A stretch of DNA of 64,000 nt from Streptomyces sp. MNU76 (GCF_020982545.1 NZ_JAJKLK010000007.1:400078-464077); one strand, 5' to 3'; shown: positions 41,882 to 51,369, counted from the stretch's first letter. The notes: generated from the letters alone by a model not told the origin. A program made the numbers and translations.

Positions 41882-42520
41882 CTAGTTTGCAAACTTGGCT
41901 CGGAGGGCGGCCGCGGCATCGATCCCGCGATCCAACCCGCCCCGCCACACATCACCAACCGTGGTCACCTCGCTCGCAAGCCGGGCGTACTCCCTCAGCG
42001 GGTCCGGCAAGTCGTCCAGGTCGTCATAGAACCGGGCTGGCACCATCCCCGGGTGCCGGTCTCGCCACGCCAGCAGCGCCTCGATCGACTTCGCCGACGT
42101 GTGCCAGCACGCCGCGTACACCTTCCGCGCCAGCGGCTGAGGTAGCCGCAGCGGCACCGACTTGGGGTAGCCGCCATCCCGTGACCCGGGCCACCGCCCT
42201 GGGTCCATCGCCTCTCCCGGAACCGGCGGCCACCGCCGGTCCCACCAGCCGCGGGCCCTCAACTCCAGCTCGATGCCGTGTATGGCGAGCACATCGACCG
42301 TGTCGAGCAGCTCGCCGGCCTTCCGCAGCCGCTCCATCTCACCCCGCCGCGCGGCCCGCACCTTCTTCGCATCTTGACGACTCAGGCCTGCCACACTCCA
42401 CCGATCGTCGCTCTCAAGCTCCGCCCGGTACTTCTTCTGCGCCTTCAGCTCTTCCGTCAGGCGCTCCCGCGTCTCCAGACGGACCTTCGCGGTGGCCTGA
42501 TGCTTGCCCAGCTTCTCCAT
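41882..42520 (-). CDS. Unknown protein flanked by 13-base repeats
   Basis: 212 residues, very charged; the N-terminal half is basic and helical (LETRERLTEELKAQKKYR, LSRQDAKKVRAARRGEMER) and could bind nucleic acid. A WWDRRWPPVPGEAMDPGRWP segment and LPQPLARKVYAACW follow. The last codons (Phe-Ala-Asn-stop) form part of a 13-base sequence that is repeated exactly 19 bases upstream of the start codon. No family recognised. Confidence 0.6.
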   Translation of the reverse strand: MEKLGKHQATAKVRLETRERLTEELKAQKKYRAELESDDRWSVAGLSRQDAKKVRAARRGEMERLRKAGELLDTVDVLAIHGIELELRARGWWDRRWPPVPGEAMDPGRWPGSRDGGYPKSVPLRLPQPLARKVYAACWHTSAKSIEALLAWRDRHPGMVPARFYDDLDDLPDPLREYARLASEVTTVGDVWRGGLDRGIDAAAALRAKFAN

Positions 42521-42551
42521 GCGTTCATCATGGCATTCCTAGTTTGCAAAC
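41882..42551. repeat. Pair of 13-base repeats with a palindromic core
   Basis: CTAGTTTGCAAAC occurs at 41882-41894 and 42539-42551, bracketing one gene exactly. Its core GTTTGCAAAC is a perfect 10-bp palindrome, so each copy could be a binding site; a small insertion event is the alternative. Confidence 0.7.
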
Positions 42552-42766
42552 CGGCGCGAAGCGACGCGGGGAGGGGGTGCGTCTCAACCCGGACCCGCCC
42601 CGAATGTCCACCCGTCGCGTCGGCGCAACGCGCCGACGATCACTCCTCACCCGAACTCGCCCCGGCGCCGCCGGCACCCTCCACCAGCACGACAGCGGCC
42701 CGTCGGCCGCGGACCTTCAGCCGACCGACCCCACGCGGTGGGGCGTGATCGTCTGCGGAAGGTGTG

Positions 42767-42794
42767 GAGAGGAGGCCGGGGCCCGGATCCCGGC
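42767..42794. terminator. Hairpin upstream of the tap promoter region
   Basis: GGAGGCCGGG and CCCGGCCTCC form a 10-bp stem with an 8-base loop. A second small hairpin (8-bp arms) lies at 42618-42638. Together they may insulate the tap operon from upstream transcription. Confidence 0.5.
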
Positions 42795-42854
42795 CTCCGT
42801 GCTGTCGGCTGCTGATCGCCCCGCGGCAAACCGGCCCGTCAACTCACACCACAA

Positions 42855-42958
42855 GGCCGCCAATAATGAGTGAGATTTTCAAAAAACATAGTGACTTTAC
42901 CAACCGGCTGAGTGGATTCTGTTATCATGCTGGGGAGTTGAGGATTTTAGGAGGGTGA
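42855..42958 (+). promoter_or_regulatory. AT-rich promoter region of the tap-tpg operon
   Basis: An abrupt AT-rich patch unlike its surroundings contains TTTACC near 42895, an AT-rich TGTTAT about 18 bases further on, and AGGAGG close before the GTG start at 42959. The elements only partly match consensus. Confidence 0.45.
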
Positions 42959-45529
42959 GTGAGTCCGTCGCCGCAGGAAGAGCGGGCGATCAGCGCGACC
43001 GCAGCGCGGAACAGCCTGTACTCGCTGGTGAAGCTCGTCGAAGAGGAGGGGCGCACCACGGTGATCACCAAGCACAAGGTGCGCGCTCTGCTTGCTCCGC
43101 TGGACCGGTTCCCGGCAGCCCGGAAGACAGATGCCTTCCCGGCCCACGTGCTGAGCTCGGCACAGAAGGACCTCGGTGACCTCGTGACGCTGGCAGCGCA
43201 GGGCAAACCGCAGGTCCTCCTTCGCAACACCACGCCGGTCGCGGTACTGCTCCCCGCCGACCCCGCCTCAAGTGCCCTCTCATCCGACACGGCCGCGCAC
43301 CCCGGCGCGGCGACCGCAGGAGGTGCGGTGAACAGCCAAGGCAACCAGGACCGCAGCAGCGCGCCGCGCAGGCTTGCCACGCTGGGCGACGCCATCGGTT
43401 CCGTACTCACCGACGGCCCGGCCGGCGGAGCCCTGTTCGGGCTGCCCGGCCTGGACGCCGCGACGGGCGGTCTGCAGCCGGGCCGGCTGACGCTCGTGGC
43501 AGCCGCCCCGAACGTCGGCGGGAGCCTGCTGGGTCTTGCCGCCGCACGGCAGACCGCGCTCGTCGACCGCCACACGGTCCTCTACGCGGCGTCCGGACCC
43601 AACAGGGACGACATCTTCCGCCGGATCATCTCCGCCGAGACCGGGGGCGACTACCCGCGCCTGAAGCAGGGCCGCCTCACCGCGCAGGAGCAGCAGGTCG
43701 CCCGGCAGCTGGTCCAGGCGGGAGACCTGCTGATGATCGATGACGGCACCAACCTGAGGGCCGAGGACATCGCGGAAACCGCGCCGCACATGGAGGGCCT
43801 GGCCCTCGTGGTCGTGGACCGCCTCCAGGCCGCCCACAGCGCCCGCCTCCCGCTGTCCGGAGAGCGTCTCCCCGATGCCTCCCAGGTCCTGGCCGGCCTC
43901 GCCCGCACCCTTCACGTACCGGTCCTCGCCGTCGTGGACAGCGACGACCCCACGCTCCTGGCACTCCTGGACGCCGACGTCGTCGTGACGCTCACCGCGA
44001 CCGCCGACCTGGGCAACGTCCAAGTGACGGTCACCGAACGCGACTTCGGCACGATCGGCTCGGCATACCTGCAGCCCGACCTGATCCACGCACGCTTCCT
44101 CGACGCTGGAACCGGACCCATCGACCGCGCCCACAGCCCGGCGGGCCCAGGGCTCTCGCCTGCCACTGGCGGAACGGGAACGGCGGCGCTGGAACTCGCC
44201 GAAGCCGCCCTTCCCTACACATCCGGCGGACAGCAGGGGATTCCAGCCGCCCTCACCCACGAGCTCGCGGCATGGCGGACCGCAGTCGCGGGCGGCGACC
44301 AGGAGGCCCTGAAGGAGATCCTGCCGTCGCTACTCCAGGCCGCCGCCACGGTAGCGGCGATGCCAGACACTCATGAGGGGCACCGCCTCGCCGCCGCGCT
44401 GCGGCCCTACGGCACGCCCGCGCCCGCCGACACCGCCGCAAGCGCCGGTCAGGCCGCTGTGGCCAGTGCCCCTGTCCACGTCCCGGCGGACAGCGGACAG
44501 GCCCAGGGCGACGGAGCGGAGGACGAGGAAGACGGCGGAGACTGGCTGAAGCCGGGCGACGAGGAGGACGAGCCCGAGGGGCACGTCTTCCCCGCCCTGA
44601 AGATCCTCAAGGACGCGGTCAGCCGCTCGAAGATGCACCCGATCCCTGTCATCCGCAAGGAGGAGCGCGACAGCGGCCCGTGGCCGCTGATCAGCGAGCA
44701 CATGGACGGCGAGCCCCGCTGGGTCCACCCAGACATCACCGCCACCCGTGTTCCCTACATCCGGGCGAACGGAAAGCGCGTCCGGCGCGACCAGATCGAC
44801 GTGCCCGACTCGTTCGGCGAGGGCGTACTGTGCCTGATCGACCGCAACGGCAGCTTCCCCTCAGCCTGTTCAGGCGTCCCCCTCGCCCCGAACAAGCTCC
44901 TGCACACCGGCCCGCTCGACGCGTACGACAAGACGAAGGCCGGTATCTATCTCATCGGCATCCCGGAGTGGACCCGCACGGACATGCCGCACCCCCTGGG
45001 GCGGATCATCGACCGTCCCGACGAGGACGGCCGGGTGTGGGTCACCACCCCCCACGTCAAGCAGTTGGAGAAGCTCGTCCGGGAGAAGCACCTCGGCGCC
45101 ATGCCGACCATCTACGACTCCTGGACCGGGAAGTACAACGAGTCCCTCTTCAAGCCCTTCTACGAGGCCACCCGCAAGGCACGGACCGAGCTCGTCCAGG
45201 TCGGCGGAGACCCCTACAAGGCGTACAAGACCCGGCTGTCCATCGCGCTGCGTCTGCTGTGGCCCAAGCGCCCCTCCCAGCGGTCCCCGTTCTGGCGGCC
45301 GGACTGGCGCATGAGTATGGTCGCGGAGGCGTCCGTCCGTCACTGGAGCGTGGCCTTCAGGGCGGTCGAGGAAGGCCACCGGCTCCTCGCGCTGCGCAAC
45401 GTCGACGCGGCCGTCTTCTGGGCGCCGGACGGCACCGCGCCGTCCACGTACCGCATCGGGACCGGCTTCGGCGAAGTGAAGGCCAAGTTCGTCCCGGCCG
45501 GCGAGATGATTCCCGAGGGTGATGACTGA
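42959..45529 (+). CDS. tap: Telomere-associated protein Tap-like, with atypical N-terminal domains
   Basis: 856 residues. The C-terminal part (about 540-856; VIRKEERDSGPWPLISEHMD, IDRNGSFPSACSGVP, GIYLIGIPEWTRTDMPHPLG) is the conserved part of Streptomyces Tap, which recruits the terminal protein to telomere overhangs. Tap proteins I know begin with an XRE-type HTH. Here the first about 100 residues instead show two Phd/YefM-like units (ATAARNSLYSLVKLVEEEG, AQKDLGDLVTLAAQGKPQVL), followed by a DnaB/RecA-like domain (GLDAATGGLQPGRLTLVAAA) whose Walker A Lys is replaced by Gly (NVGGS). The stop shares one base with the tpg start. Confidence 0.85.
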   Translation: MSPSPQEERAISATAARNSLYSLVKLVEEEGRTTVITKHKVRALLAPLDRFPAARKTDAFPAHVLSSAQKDLGDLVTLAAQGKPQVLLRNTTPVAVLLPADPASSALSSDTAAHPGAATAGGAVNSQGNQDRSSAPRRLATLGDAIGSVLTDGPAGGALFGLPGLDAATGGLQPGRLTLVAAAPNVGGSLLGLAAARQTALVDRHTVLYAASGPNRDDIFRRIISAETGGDYPRLKQGRLTAQEQQVARQLVQAGDLLMIDDGTNLRAEDIAETAPHMEGLALVVVDRLQAAHSARLPLSGERLPDASQVLAGLARTLHVPVLAVVDSDDPTLLALLDADVVVTLTATADLGNVQVTVTERDFGTIGSAYLQPDLIHARFLDAGTGPIDRAHSPAGPGLSPATGGTGTAALELAEAALPYTSGGQQGIPAALTHELAAWRTAVAGGDQEALKEILPSLLQAAATVAAMPDTHEGHRLAAALRPYGTPAPADTAASAGQAAVASAPVHVPADSGQAQGDGAEDEEDGGDWLKPGDEEDEPEGHVFPALKILKDAVSRSKMHPIPVIRKEERDSGPWPLISEHMDGEPRWVHPDITATRVPYIRANGKRVRRDQIDVPDSFGEGVLCLIDRNGSFPSACSGVPLAPNKLLHTGPLDAYDKTKAGIYLIGIPEWTRTDMPHPLGRIIDRPDEDGRVWVTTPHVKQLEKLVREKHLGAMPTIYDSWTGKYNESLFKPFYEATRKARTELVQVGGDPYKAYKTRLSIALRLLWPKRPSQRSPFWRPDWRMSMVAEASVRHWSVAFRAVEEGHRLLALRNVDAAVFWAPDGTAPSTYRIGTGFGEVKAKFVPAGEMIPEGDD

Positions 45530-46101
45530 TGGCCGGCCCCACCGGCCGCGGCGGCTCCCTGGGTGCCGCCCTCAACGACCTCCTGCGCTCCCAGGTCACC
45601 CCCCGCCACCGGCTGTCGTCGTACAACGCCAAACACTGGCACGCCCAGCTCAGTCAGCTCACCGCGACCCACCGCGGCCAGCAGGCCCTCGCGGACGCCG
45701 GGCTCCACGTCACGACCAAGACCCTCATCAACTGGTTGTCCGACGCGGAGTACAACGTCCGCCGCAGCTACCTGGACATCATCCACACCGCGTACGAGAA
45801 CGTCGCGATCGTCCCCGCTGAACCGCTCCCCGACCACATCACGGAGGGCCAGTACGAGATCAGCGGCGTCGTCAAAACCGGGGACGACGTACGTACGCGC
45901 GGCACCCCGGACGCCAACCCCCTGCGCATCGACGGCAGCCGGGGCAACTGGGACGCAATCGAAGAACTCTGGCTCGCCGGCGAGCTCACCGACGACGAGT
46001 TCGAGGACCACTTCATCGACGACGTCATCGTCGAGGACATCGGCGAAGGCACCGACGGCTGGGAGTTCCCCGGCGCCTCGTACTCCATCGAAGTCAGATA
46101 A
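45529..46101 (+). CDS. tpg: Terminal protein Tpg of linear replicon telomeres
   Basis: 190 residues, the usual Tpg length. TKTLINWLSDAEYNVRRSYL is the characteristic HTH-like segment with conserved Trp and Tyr; the very acidic C-terminus (ELTDDEFEDHFIDDVIVEDI) is also typical. Tpg becomes covalently attached to the 5' ends and primes filling-in of the 3' overhang, guided by Tap. The start overlaps tap by one base. Presence of this pair is the main evidence for a linear replicon. Confidence 0.9.
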   Translation: MAGPTGRGGSLGAALNDLLRSQVTPRHRLSSYNAKHWHAQLSQLTATHRGQQALADAGLHVTTKTLINWLSDAEYNVRRSYLDIIHTAYENVAIVPAEPLPDHITEGQYEISGVVKTGDDVRTRGTPDANPLRIDGSRGNWDAIEELWLAGELTDDEFEDHFIDDVIVEDIGEGTDGWEFPGASYSIEVR

Positions 46102-46544
46102 CAGCACGCGGTGAGTTCATGAGGAGACAGAGGAGACAGGCGAGCGCCGCTGCCAGGCGGCGGTCACCAGCCCATTCTCTTCTGGGCCACACGCCAATCG
46201 AGGCTCGGTAGATCCCCTGCTTGACGTCAGCGGCAGTTCAGGGGCTGCGCTCGCGGGCCGTCCGGCCGTCCGAGCGACGCTGTCCATGATGCCTTCACGC
46301 CTAGGTACCCGTCGTGCAGTGGGACGAAGTTGGAGCCAACTCTCAGTTACGGGAGTCTGGTTCCAGGCGGTCGGCACGCCACTGCACGGGTCTGTACGCC
46401 AACAGCCCGAGCTGTACGGACTGCCCGAATCCCGATCGCGCCCCGGGGTAGAACACCGAACCGCTCCGCTGTCCCCGGATTCGCCATGTCATCAGCAAGG
46501 GCGCCGGCCGTCGTGGCCGCCGCCTCCTGAGTTCAGGAGGGCTT
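46102..46544. other. Non-coding stretch downstream of tpg
   Basis: 440 bases. A tandem GGAGACAGA unit lies just after the tpg stop. No convincing gene or terminator hairpin was found; the right end contains the AGGAGGG of the next small gene. Confidence 0.4.
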
Positions 46545-46817
46545 ATGCCCCAGAAGAACGCCGAGCCGCAAAACCCGGCGGCTCCCGCCCGCTTCGGTAT
46601 GCCCCAGGCCCTGGTGGTCCTAGGCTTCGTCGCGGCCTCTGTCGTGCTGCGCCTGGTCGCGGGCATGAGTTTGCGCGACTCCGTCACGCTGCTGGCCGCC
46701 GCCGGCGCGGTCGGCGTCGCAGTGCTGCTCGCCGTCGGCTTCCCTCGCGGCGGGGGGAAACACGGTCTGCTGCGGCGCCTGTTGGACGCCGCACTGACGC
46801 CCGGTTCTGGCAATTGA
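46545..46817 (+). CDS. Small membrane protein, two transmembrane segments
   Basis: 90 residues from an ATG behind AGGAGGG. LVVLGFVAASVVLRLVAGMS and VTLLAAAGAVGVAVLLAVGF are membrane segments, with a basic tail. The HTH gene begins 8 bases after its stop, so the two are one transcription unit. Function unknown. Confidence 0.65.
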   Translation: MPQKNAEPQNPAAPARFGMPQALVVLGFVAASVVLRLVAGMSLRDSVTLLAAAGAVGVAVLLAVGFPRGGGKHGLLRRLLDAALTPGSGN

Positions 46818-46825
46818 CGGGGGTG

Positions 46826-47077
46826 ATGATGGCGCGTCCGGAAACGCCGGTTGACCACACCGTGCCCGCCCTGGGCATGCTCGCCGAGCACATGCGGCGA
46901 CTGCGACATGAGGCGGGCCTTTCGTACGGCGAACTCGCCGTACGAAGCAATTGCTCGGCCGCCCACCTCAAGCGAGCGGCCAGCGGCAGGACCCTGCCTG
47001 CCCGCCCCGTGATGCTCGCGTACGTAGGGGGATGCACGGGGGAATCCAGGCCTCCCCTGATTGTCGCCGTTCCGTGA
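46826..47077 (+). pseudogene. Truncated HTH regulator cut by the IS21 element
   Basis: 83 residues remain. LAEHMRRLRHEAGLSYGELA and SAAHLKRAASGRTLPARPVM form a helix-turn-helix of the sort found at the N-terminus of longer Streptomyces regulators. The frame ends at 47075-47077, three bases before the IS21 terminal repeat, just where the HTH should lead into the effector region. The missing 3' part was not securely identified beyond the insertion. Confidence 0.6.
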
Positions 47078-47153
47078 ACCGTGACCCCCTATCGGTCGAT
47101 GAAAAGTGACCCCTTCCGTGATCAAGTGATCAGTCTGGCTCCATGGGAGTCAG

Positions 47154-48404
47154 GTGGAAGAGGTGATCGGTGTGGAGGACTGGGCTGAGATCCGGCGGCT
47201 CCACCGTGCGGAGGGCATGTCGATCAAGGGGATCGCGCGGCATCTGGGGATCGCCCGGAACACCGTGCGGCGGGCTGTGGCCAGCGACGATCCGCCGAAG
47301 TACCGGCGGGCGCCGAAGGGCTCGATCGTGGATGCGGTGGAACCGGCGATCCGCGAGTTGCTGGCGGAGTACCCGCGGATGCCCGCCACGGTGATCGCCG
47401 AGCGGATCGGGTGGGAACGGTCGTTGTCGGTGCTGAAGCGACGGGTGCGGGAACTGCGGCCGGTCTATCTGCCGGCGGATCCGGTCTCCCGGACGGCGTA
47501 TCAGCCCGGCGAGCTGGCCCAGTGTGATCTGTGGTTCCCGCCGGTGGACATCCCGCTGGGTTTCGGGCAGACCGGGCGCCCGCCGGTGCTGGTGATGGTG
47601 GCCGGGTACTCGCGGGTGATCACCGCGCGGATGCTGCCGTCGAGGCAGGCCGCCGATCTCGTGAGCGGGCACTGGGACCTGCTGTCCGGCTGGGATGCGG
47701 TGCCCCGGGCACTGGTCTGGGACAACGAGGCGGCCATCGGACGCCGCCGCGAGGGGCGGGTCGTGCTCGGTCATGAGTTCGCCGCGCTGGCCGGGCTGCT
47801 GGCCTGCAAGGTGATCCTGTGCCGGCCCCGCGACCCGGAGGCCAAGGGGCTGGTGGAGCGGGCCAACGGCTATCTGGAGACGTCGTTCCTGCCTGGCAGG
47901 GTGTTCGCCTCCCCGGGCGACTTCAACATGCAGCTGGGCTCGTGGCTTGAGGTCGCCAACAGGCGGGTGCACCGCACCCTGGATGCCCGTCCGGCCGAGC
48001 GGTGGGAGGCCGACCGGGCCGCGATGCTGCCGCTGCCGCCGACCGCGCCGCCGCGCTGGTGGCAGACCTCGGTGCGGATCGGCCGGGACCACTACATCCG
48101 CCTGGACACCTGCGACTACTCCGTCCACCCGGCTGCCATCGGAAGGATCGTGCGGATCGAGGCAGACACCGAAACAGTGCGGGCCCATCTGGACGGCCGC
48201 CTGGTCGCCGAGCATGCGCGCTGCTGGGCCCGCCACCAGACGCTGACCGATCCGGACCACGCCGATGCCGCCACGGCGATGCGCAGCCAGTACCGCCAGA
48301 GAGGTGCCGGTGCCGCTGCCGCTGCAATCGAGGTGGCACAGCCGGATCTGCCGGCCTATGACCGCCTCTTCCAGCTGATCGAGGGCGGCGCAGGAGAGGA
48401 GTGA
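47154..48404 (+). CDS. istA: IS21-family transposase IstA
   Basis: 416 residues from a GTG. An N-terminal HTH (IRRLHRAEGMSIKGIARHLG) and an rve/DDE core: Asp in AQCDLWFPP, Asp in LVWDNEAAIG and Glu in KGLVERANGYLE. It appears intact. IstA works with the IstB ATPase, whose gene begins 5 bases downstream. Confidence 0.9.
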   Translation: MEEVIGVEDWAEIRRLHRAEGMSIKGIARHLGIARNTVRRAVASDDPPKYRRAPKGSIVDAVEPAIRELLAEYPRMPATVIAERIGWERSLSVLKRRVRELRPVYLPADPVSRTAYQPGELAQCDLWFPPVDIPLGFGQTGRPPVLVMVAGYSRVITARMLPSRQAADLVSGHWDLLSGWDAVPRALVWDNEAAIGRRREGRVVLGHEFAALAGLLACKVILCRPRDPEAKGLVERANGYLETSFLPGRVFASPGDFNMQLGSWLEVANRRVHRTLDARPAERWEADRAAMLPLPPTAPPRWWQTSVRIGRDHYIRLDTCDYSVHPAAIGRIVRIEADTETVRAHLDGRLVAEHARCWARHQTLTDPDHADAATAMRSQYRQRGAGAAAAAIEVAQPDLPAYDRLFQLIEGGAGEE

Positions 48405-48408
48405 AGCC

Positions 48409-49197
48409 ATGGCCACCCGCACTACTACATCGAGGGACGTTACCGCTGAACTGGCCTTCCTCAGCCGTGCGTTGAAGGCACCGGCCCTGCTGGACGCTGC
48501 CGACCGGCTCGCCGAACGCGCCACCGCCGAGTCCTGGACACATCAGGAGTATCTGGCCGCCTGCCTGCAGCGCGAGGTCGCCGCCCGCGAGGCCCACGGC
48601 GGTGAGGGCCGCATCCGCGCGGCCCGTTTCCCCGCCCGCAAGACGCTGGAGGAGTTCGACTTCACCCACCTGCGCGGGCTCAAACGGGAGGCGGTGACCC
48701 ACCTGGGCACCCTGGACTTCATCACCGGCAAGGAAAACGTGGTCTTCCTCGGCCCGCCCGGCACCGGCAAGACCCACCTGGCCATCGCCCTGGGCATACG
48801 CGCCTGCCAGGCCGGACACCGCGTCGCCTTCGCCACCGCCTCCCAGTGGGTCGACCGCCTGGCCGCCGCCCACACCACCGGCAAGCTCCAGGACGAACTC
48901 CTGCGGCTCGCACGCGTCCCCGTTCTGGTGATCGACGAGGTCGGCTACATCCCGTTCGAACCGGAAGCAGCGAACCTGTTCTTCCAGCTCATCTCCGGCC
49001 GCTACGAACGCGCCTCCGTCATCGTGACCAGCAACAAGCCCTTCGGACGCTGGGGAGAGGTCTTCGGCGACGACACCGTCGCCGCCGCCATGATCGACCG
49101 CCTCGTCCACCACGCCGATGTGCTCTCCTTGAAGGGAGACTCCTACCGGCTCAAGGACCGCGACATCGGCCGCACACCGAGCGCGGCAACCGGGTGA
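48409..49197 (+). CDS. istB: IS21-family helper ATPase IstB
   Basis: 262 residues, AAA+ ATPase related to DnaC. Walker A is GPPGTGKTHLA near residue 120 and Walker B VLVIDEVGYIPF; sensor VTSNKPFGRWG and the C-terminal arginines are present. IstB assembles on target DNA and activates IstA. Intact, with a normal start directly after istA. Confidence 0.9.
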   Translation: MATRTTTSRDVTAELAFLSRALKAPALLDAADRLAERATAESWTHQEYLAACLQREVAAREAHGGEGRIRAARFPARKTLEEFDFTHLRGLKREAVTHLGTLDFITGKENVVFLGPPGTGKTHLAIALGIRACQAGHRVAFATASQWVDRLAAAHTTGKLQDELLRLARVPVLVIDEVGYIPFEPEAANLFFQLISGRYERASVIVTSNKPFGRWGEVFGDDTVAAAMIDRLVHHADVLSLKGDSYRLKDRDIGRTPSAATG

Positions 49198-49401
49198 ACA
49201 ACTGCACACACGGGGTCAAAAGTCACCGACCCCAAAGGGGTCCAGGTTCGGAGACCGCCGACACCTGATCACCGAGCTCTACTACAGGGAAGCTGTGAGT
49301 GGGCGGTTCGTGAGTCTTTGAGCGGATCTGCTGTCGCCTGATGGTGTGGCGGCAGGGCGGAATCTGCCGGTCCGCGGCTGTTGATCTGGTGGTGTGACCG
49401 G

Positions 49402-50249
49402 GTGAGTGAACGCAAGCCGTACCCGAGTGACTTATCGGACGAGCAATGGTCGTTGATCGAACCGGTGATCACCGCGTGGAAGGCCCGGCACCGCTCGGTC
49501 AGCGGCCACCAGGGCAAGTACGCGATGCGGGAGATCGTGAACGCGATCCTCTACCAGGGCCGGACCGGCTGCCAGTGGGCCTATCTCCCGCACGACCTGC
49601 CGCAGAAGAGCGCGACGTACTACTACTTCGCCGCCTGGCGGGACGACGGAACCGACCAGGTCATCCACGAACTCCTGCGCTGCCAGGTCCGGGAGAGTGC
49701 CCGCCGATTAGAGGACCCGACCCTGGTGGTCCTGGACACCCAGAGTGTCCACGTGGCCGCCGGGGTCCCCGCCTCCACAACCGGCCACGACCCGGCCAAG
49801 CGGGTGCCGGGCCGCAAGCGGGCCTGGCCGTGGACGTCCTCGGCCTGGTCATCGCAGTCGTCGTCCTCGCCGCGAACGCCCACGACAACGCCGCGGGCAG
49901 CATCCTGCTGGACCAGGTCGCCGAACACGCCGGCGGAAGTGTCCGCAAGGCCCTGGTCGACCAGGGCTTCAAGAACCAGGTCGTCGCGCACGGCGCCGGC
50001 CTGGGGATCGACGTCGAGATCGTCGAACGCGACCCGCAGGTCAAAGGGTTCGTGCCGCAGCCGAAGCGGTGGAGGGTCGAGCAGACCTACGGGATCCTGA
50101 TACTGCACCGGCGCCTGGTCCGTGACTACGAGCACCGCCCCTCCTCCTCCGCCTCCCGCGTCTACTGGGCGATGACCCACGTCATGACCCGACGCCTCAC
50201 CGGCGCGAACGCCCCCACCTGGCGCGAGGCGCAGGCGGCGGCAGCGTGA
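49402..50249 (+). CDS. IS5-family transposase (frame broken in the given sequence)
   Basis: Starts at a GTG (SERKPYPSDLSDEQWSLIEP). The DDE residues lie in VVLDTQSVHV, ALVDQGFKNQ and WRVEQTYGIL. After VPGRKR the protein continues in another frame as GLAVDVLGLVIAVVVLAAN. One G missing from the run at about 49823 restores about 283 residues. This could be a sequence error or a genuine frameshift. The stop overlaps the passenger gene by GTGA. Confidence 0.8.
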
Positions 50250-50644
50250 ACATCCAGCCCCTGCTCGACGCCCTGGGCCTCCAGGAAGACGCCGCCCGGG
50301 CCCACGCGGACGACCTCCGCGCACAGATCGACGACCTACAGACCCGGTTGCGGGAGGCCGAGACGCACCTGGAGCACCTCGCGATCACCCGCACGACCGT
50401 CACCGCCCTCGCCGACCGGCTCCCCGCATCGCCGCCGGACCTGCCCGAGCACCCGGACTACCCCCGCATCCTCGCCGCGTTCAACCACACGACCGGACCG
50501 CTACGGGCCAAGGACGTCTGCGAAGCCCTCGGCCACGAACTGCTGCCGAAGCACGTCGAAGGCACCCGCGCCAAGCTGAAACGCCTGGTCAGACTCGGCA
50601 TCCTCACCGAGGCCGACACCGGCAACTTCGCCAGAAAGCAATAG
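50246..50644 (+). CDS. IS5-element passenger protein, coiled coil plus winged helix
   Basis: 132 residues from a GTG coupled to the transposase stop. Residues about 15-60 are a coiled coil (AHADDLRAQIDDLQTRLREA). The rest looks like a winged helix (GPLRAKDVCEALGHELLPKH, RAKLKRLVRLGILTEADTG). It lies inside the terminal repeats, so it moves with the element; a role in transposition control or target choice is possible but unproven. Confidence 0.6.
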   Translation: MNIQPLLDALGLQEDAARAHADDLRAQIDDLQTRLREAETHLEHLAITRTTVTALADRLPASPPDLPEHPDYPRILAAFNHTTGPLRAKDVCEALGHELLPKHVEGTRAKLKRLVRLGILTEADTGNFARKQ

Positions 50645-50724
50645 CCGACGGAACCTCCACCAGCGACCTCGCACCAACCTCAGCCGGAAACAGACATCAG
50701 CTCACGAACCGCCCACTGAGAGCT

Positions 50725-51324
50725 GTCGCGCAGGCCAAGCGGGACTTCCGCCGGTCCAGTGTCCGGCCCAACCTGCAGCGCGTCGGAGACGTCGCCAGTC
50801 TCAGCCACGCCCTGCGCGACGCCTGGGCACAAGGGGGCCGCCCGGAGTCGCGGACGATGGCGCTGGCCTCACGGTGGTTGCCGCGCAGCACCGCCAATGC
50901 CATTACCACCGGCCGCGTCCCCCGAGACCTCCGGCAGTACGTCGCATTCCTGCAAGCCTGCGGGATCGACGACGAGTCTCTGGCGCCTTGGTTCCGCGCC
51001 TGGTTCAAGGTCTTCAGTCGGCCGTCCGCCCGGGACGCGGCGAACACACTGGAAACCTTGGAGGCGAGCTACGACACTCTGTATACCTACCTCGTCGTGT
51101 ACCTGGAAGAGACGTCGCCTCCTGAGAAAGACCGGCAACACCTGGTGGGCATGGTGCAAAAGTACGCTTGGGAATCCGACTGGACGGTGGCTCCCCCCGA
51201 CGTCGCCCGGCTCATCGGGCCGCCCCACACACACCCAGGCCCTGAGCGGGCACCGGTCGTCAGCTATTACCAAGCGGCGGAACCATCACGGGTCATAGGC
51301 TCACGGACCAGAGCCGGTCAGTAA
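50725..51324 (+). pseudogene. Gene fragment lacking its 5' end, cut by the IS5 element
   Basis: An open frame runs out of the IS right end as VAQAKRDFRRSSVRP and DVASLSHALRDAWAQGGRPE, then WLPRSTANAITTGRVP and VAFLQACGIDDES, ending at 51324. The PRSTANAI-type segment followed by FLQACG is typical of a Streptomyces family whose N-terminal HTH-like part leads to effector domains. No start codon with a ribosome binding site remains; GTG or ATG codons inside could give a shorter product. Confidence 0.55.
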
Positions 51325-51369
51325 CGCAAACGCGCAGACCACGCTCGGGACCGAGGGGGAATCAGCACG

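Larger units (their letters stand above)
47081..49244 (+). mobile_element. IS21-family insertion sequence
   Basis: About 2.16 kb carrying istA and istB. The ends, 47081-47113 and the reverse complement of 49212-49244, agree at 22 of 33 positions and each contains repeated TGACCCC units, as IS21 ends do. No clear target duplication was seen. It cut the HTH gene at its left side. Confidence 0.8.
49291..50724 (+). mobile_element. IS5-family insertion sequence with a passenger gene
   Basis: 1434 bp bounded by near-perfect 24-base inverted repeats (49291-49314 and 50701-50724, three mismatches). It carries a DDE transposase and a second, coupled gene. It lies 46 bp right of the IS21 end and cuts the gene that resumes at 50725. 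Confidence 0.8.
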
